DNA of 52,714 nt, taken from positions 1 through 52,714 of the forward strand of contig NZ_QOIO01000040.1 in assembly GCF_003332305.1 (NCBI RefSeq), in the 5' to 3' direction. Below are positions 51,945-52,714 of this stretch, one piece after another. Below the pieces are notes generated by a model, which searched no databases, was not told the DNA's origin, and was given only the letters and a program-made list of their open reading frames with translations. Source of the stretch: Microvirga aerophila (lineage in GTDB: Bacteria; Pseudomonadota; Alphaproteobacteria; Rhizobiales; Beijerinckiaceae). Both the position numbers and the translations under genes were made by a program. The stretch's first letter is position 1; every line of letters begins with the position of its first letter.

Positions 51945-52565
51945 CTAAGGCTGTTCTTTCGTGCGCGCAGCCCGCGACGCCCGCCTCGACAGTTCCCGGC
52001 TCAGGACCCTTGGGAGCTCAACCCCGGTGAGCCGCCAGGTCAGGCCGCTGAGGCGCAAGGTGATTCTGAACTGCCTGTCCTTCGGCGCATCGTCCGGATA
52101 CGGGATCGTGATGCTCCGGAAGCCCTGTGTTTCCGACGAGATGAAGAGCCTCCAGGCCTGGCCCAGGGATCCGACGTCAAGCTTGACCGGCGTAACCTGG
52201 GGCGGCGGTGGCCGGTTTCCGGTAACCGCCTGCTGAGGCCATCCGTCCTCGAGCAGGTCGAGCACGGCCTCGGGCGTGACAAGCTGTTCCACCACCGGAT
52301 TGAGGAGGGCCGACCCTGCGTTCATGGCCATCGGCCGGTCAATCCCGCCGAATTCCTGCTTTCCCCCGGGAGAATTCAGGTATTCGCCCACAAGCTGCCG
52401 GGTGAGGGAGATGCGCAGAGCCCGGAAATTCACCCGTTCGGTGATCTCCTGGATGTCGCGGGCCTCCACGGCCCTCGCCAGGTTGTACAGCGACCAGAAG
52501 GGCGAGACGAGGAAGGCGAGCCAAGCCAGGAACAGAAGAATTGTTATTCGGATCGTCCAGACCAT
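51945..52565 (-). CDS. DUF2939 family protein
   Basis: A 206-aa membrane-anchored protein. One N-terminal helix (MVWTIRITILLFLAWLAFLV) is followed by the DUF2939 signature SPFWSLYNLARAVEARDIQE and the VNFRALRISLTRQLVGEY block; the rest is predicted periplasmic. The C-terminus is basic (RELSRRASRAARTKEQ). The function is unknown. The start is ATG 52565. It is the last complete gene before a probable insertion sequence. Confidence 0.85.
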   Translation of the reverse strand: MVWTIRITILLFLAWLAFLVSPFWSLYNLARAVEARDIQEITERVNFRALRISLTRQLVGEYLNSPGGKQEFGGIDRPMAMNAGSALLNPVVEQLVTPEAVLDLLEDGWPQQAVTGNRPPPPQVTPVKLDVGSLGQAWRLFISSETQGFRSITIPYPDDAPKDRQFRITLRLSGLTWRLTGVELPRVLSRELSRRASRAARTKEQP

Positions 52566-52686
52566 ATTTTGTTCCAGTTTCTCTAAGAACGGGCCTGTAA
52601 TACTAAGTCCCTGAAGGGCTGACTCGTTCGTGATTTCCTGCGTCGGGGTGGGTGTGATTCAACTTGGCGAGCCATGGAGGTTCGCC

Positions 52687-52714
52687 ATGCCGATCCCACT
52701 CCGTTCTGACTTCG
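52687..52714 (+). mobile_element. Start of a probable IS630-type transposase, cut by the window edge
   Basis: The last 28 bases encode MPIPLRSDF, with GGAGG seven bases before the ATG. This matches the conserved N-terminus of many IS630-family transposases (xPLRxDF). The left end of the element probably lies between 52590 and 52660, near the GGGCTGACTC stretch, but its inverted repeat and target TA cannot be fixed because the right end is absent. The assignment rests on nine residues. Confidence 0.45.

Overview
The window is a chromosomal stretch of a GC-rich alphaproteobacterium of the order Hyphomicrobiales (Rhizobiales), most likely the Methylobacteriaceae/Microvirga group. This rests on a MucR/Ros-family regulator, an HWE-type histidine kinase, AqpS-type arsenic resistance, a DUF6456 protein, a DUF1491 protein, DUF2336, adjacent DUF1214/DUF1254 genes, a split B12-dependent methylmalonyl-CoA mutase with MeaB, and dispersed small palindromic repeats typical of this order. 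Genus-level placement is inference. I see no rRNA, tRNA, CRISPR array or prophage. The only mobile-element trace is a probable IS630-type transposase start cut by the right edge.

Layout. 1-3.3 kb: the 5' end of a UDP-glucose dehydrogenase gene, a zinc-type (Rhizobium etli ReAV-like) asparaginase, and a PAS-GAF-PAS-receiver-LuxR regulator whose receiver has lost its phosphoacceptor. 3.6-15 kb: a propionyl-CoA/methylmalonyl-CoA module, all on the minus strand (meaB, large mutase subunit, small mutase subunit). It is interspersed with a DUF3750 membrane protein, a lipoprotein hydrolase, an orphan TctC-type binding protein, a GH16/RTX glucanase and a DUF924 protein. Two tandem paralogous exported proteins lie between the two mutase subunit genes. 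15-20 kb: a DUF2267 protein, a HerA-like ATPase and an arsR-arsC-aqpS operon with a perfect 24-bp palindrome over the arsR start, divergent from an M20 peptidase. 20-28 kb: haloacid dehalogenase, branched-chain aminotransferase, DUF1194 protein, class III adenylate cyclase, and envelope genes (murJ, a GT2 glycosyltransferase, a ChbG/HpnK-type deacetylase).

28-39 kb: Fe/Mn superoxide dismutase, an unusual membrane protein with a long acidic tail, an HWE histidine kinase, oligopeptidase B, mucR with an AT-richer leader, a GlxA/FtrA-type regulator divergent from a rhodanese, a DUF6456 protein and sufE. 39.5-42.4 kb: a tightly coupled three-gene set (membrane histidine kinase, peptidoglycan-binding-domain protein, DUF1491 protein) with overlapping stop/start codons. 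42.5-52.7 kb: SDR oxidoreductase, DUF2336 protein, a 67-aa protein, a DUF1214-DUF1254-GNAT operon, a PBP1A-type peptidoglycan synthase, a YcgN-type cysteine-cluster protein, an AI-2E/PerM-family permease, a 26-codon membrane microprotein, a glycine-zipper protein with an abnormally short signal peptide, and a DUF2939 protein.

The genes are mostly housekeeping and signalling. The parts most worth following are the degenerate-receiver regulator, the exported paralogues inside the mutase locus, the kinase/peptidoglycan-binding/DUF1491 cassette with its duplicated motif, the acidic-tail membrane protein, the metal-site-depleted MucR, and the microprotein at 51.3 kb.
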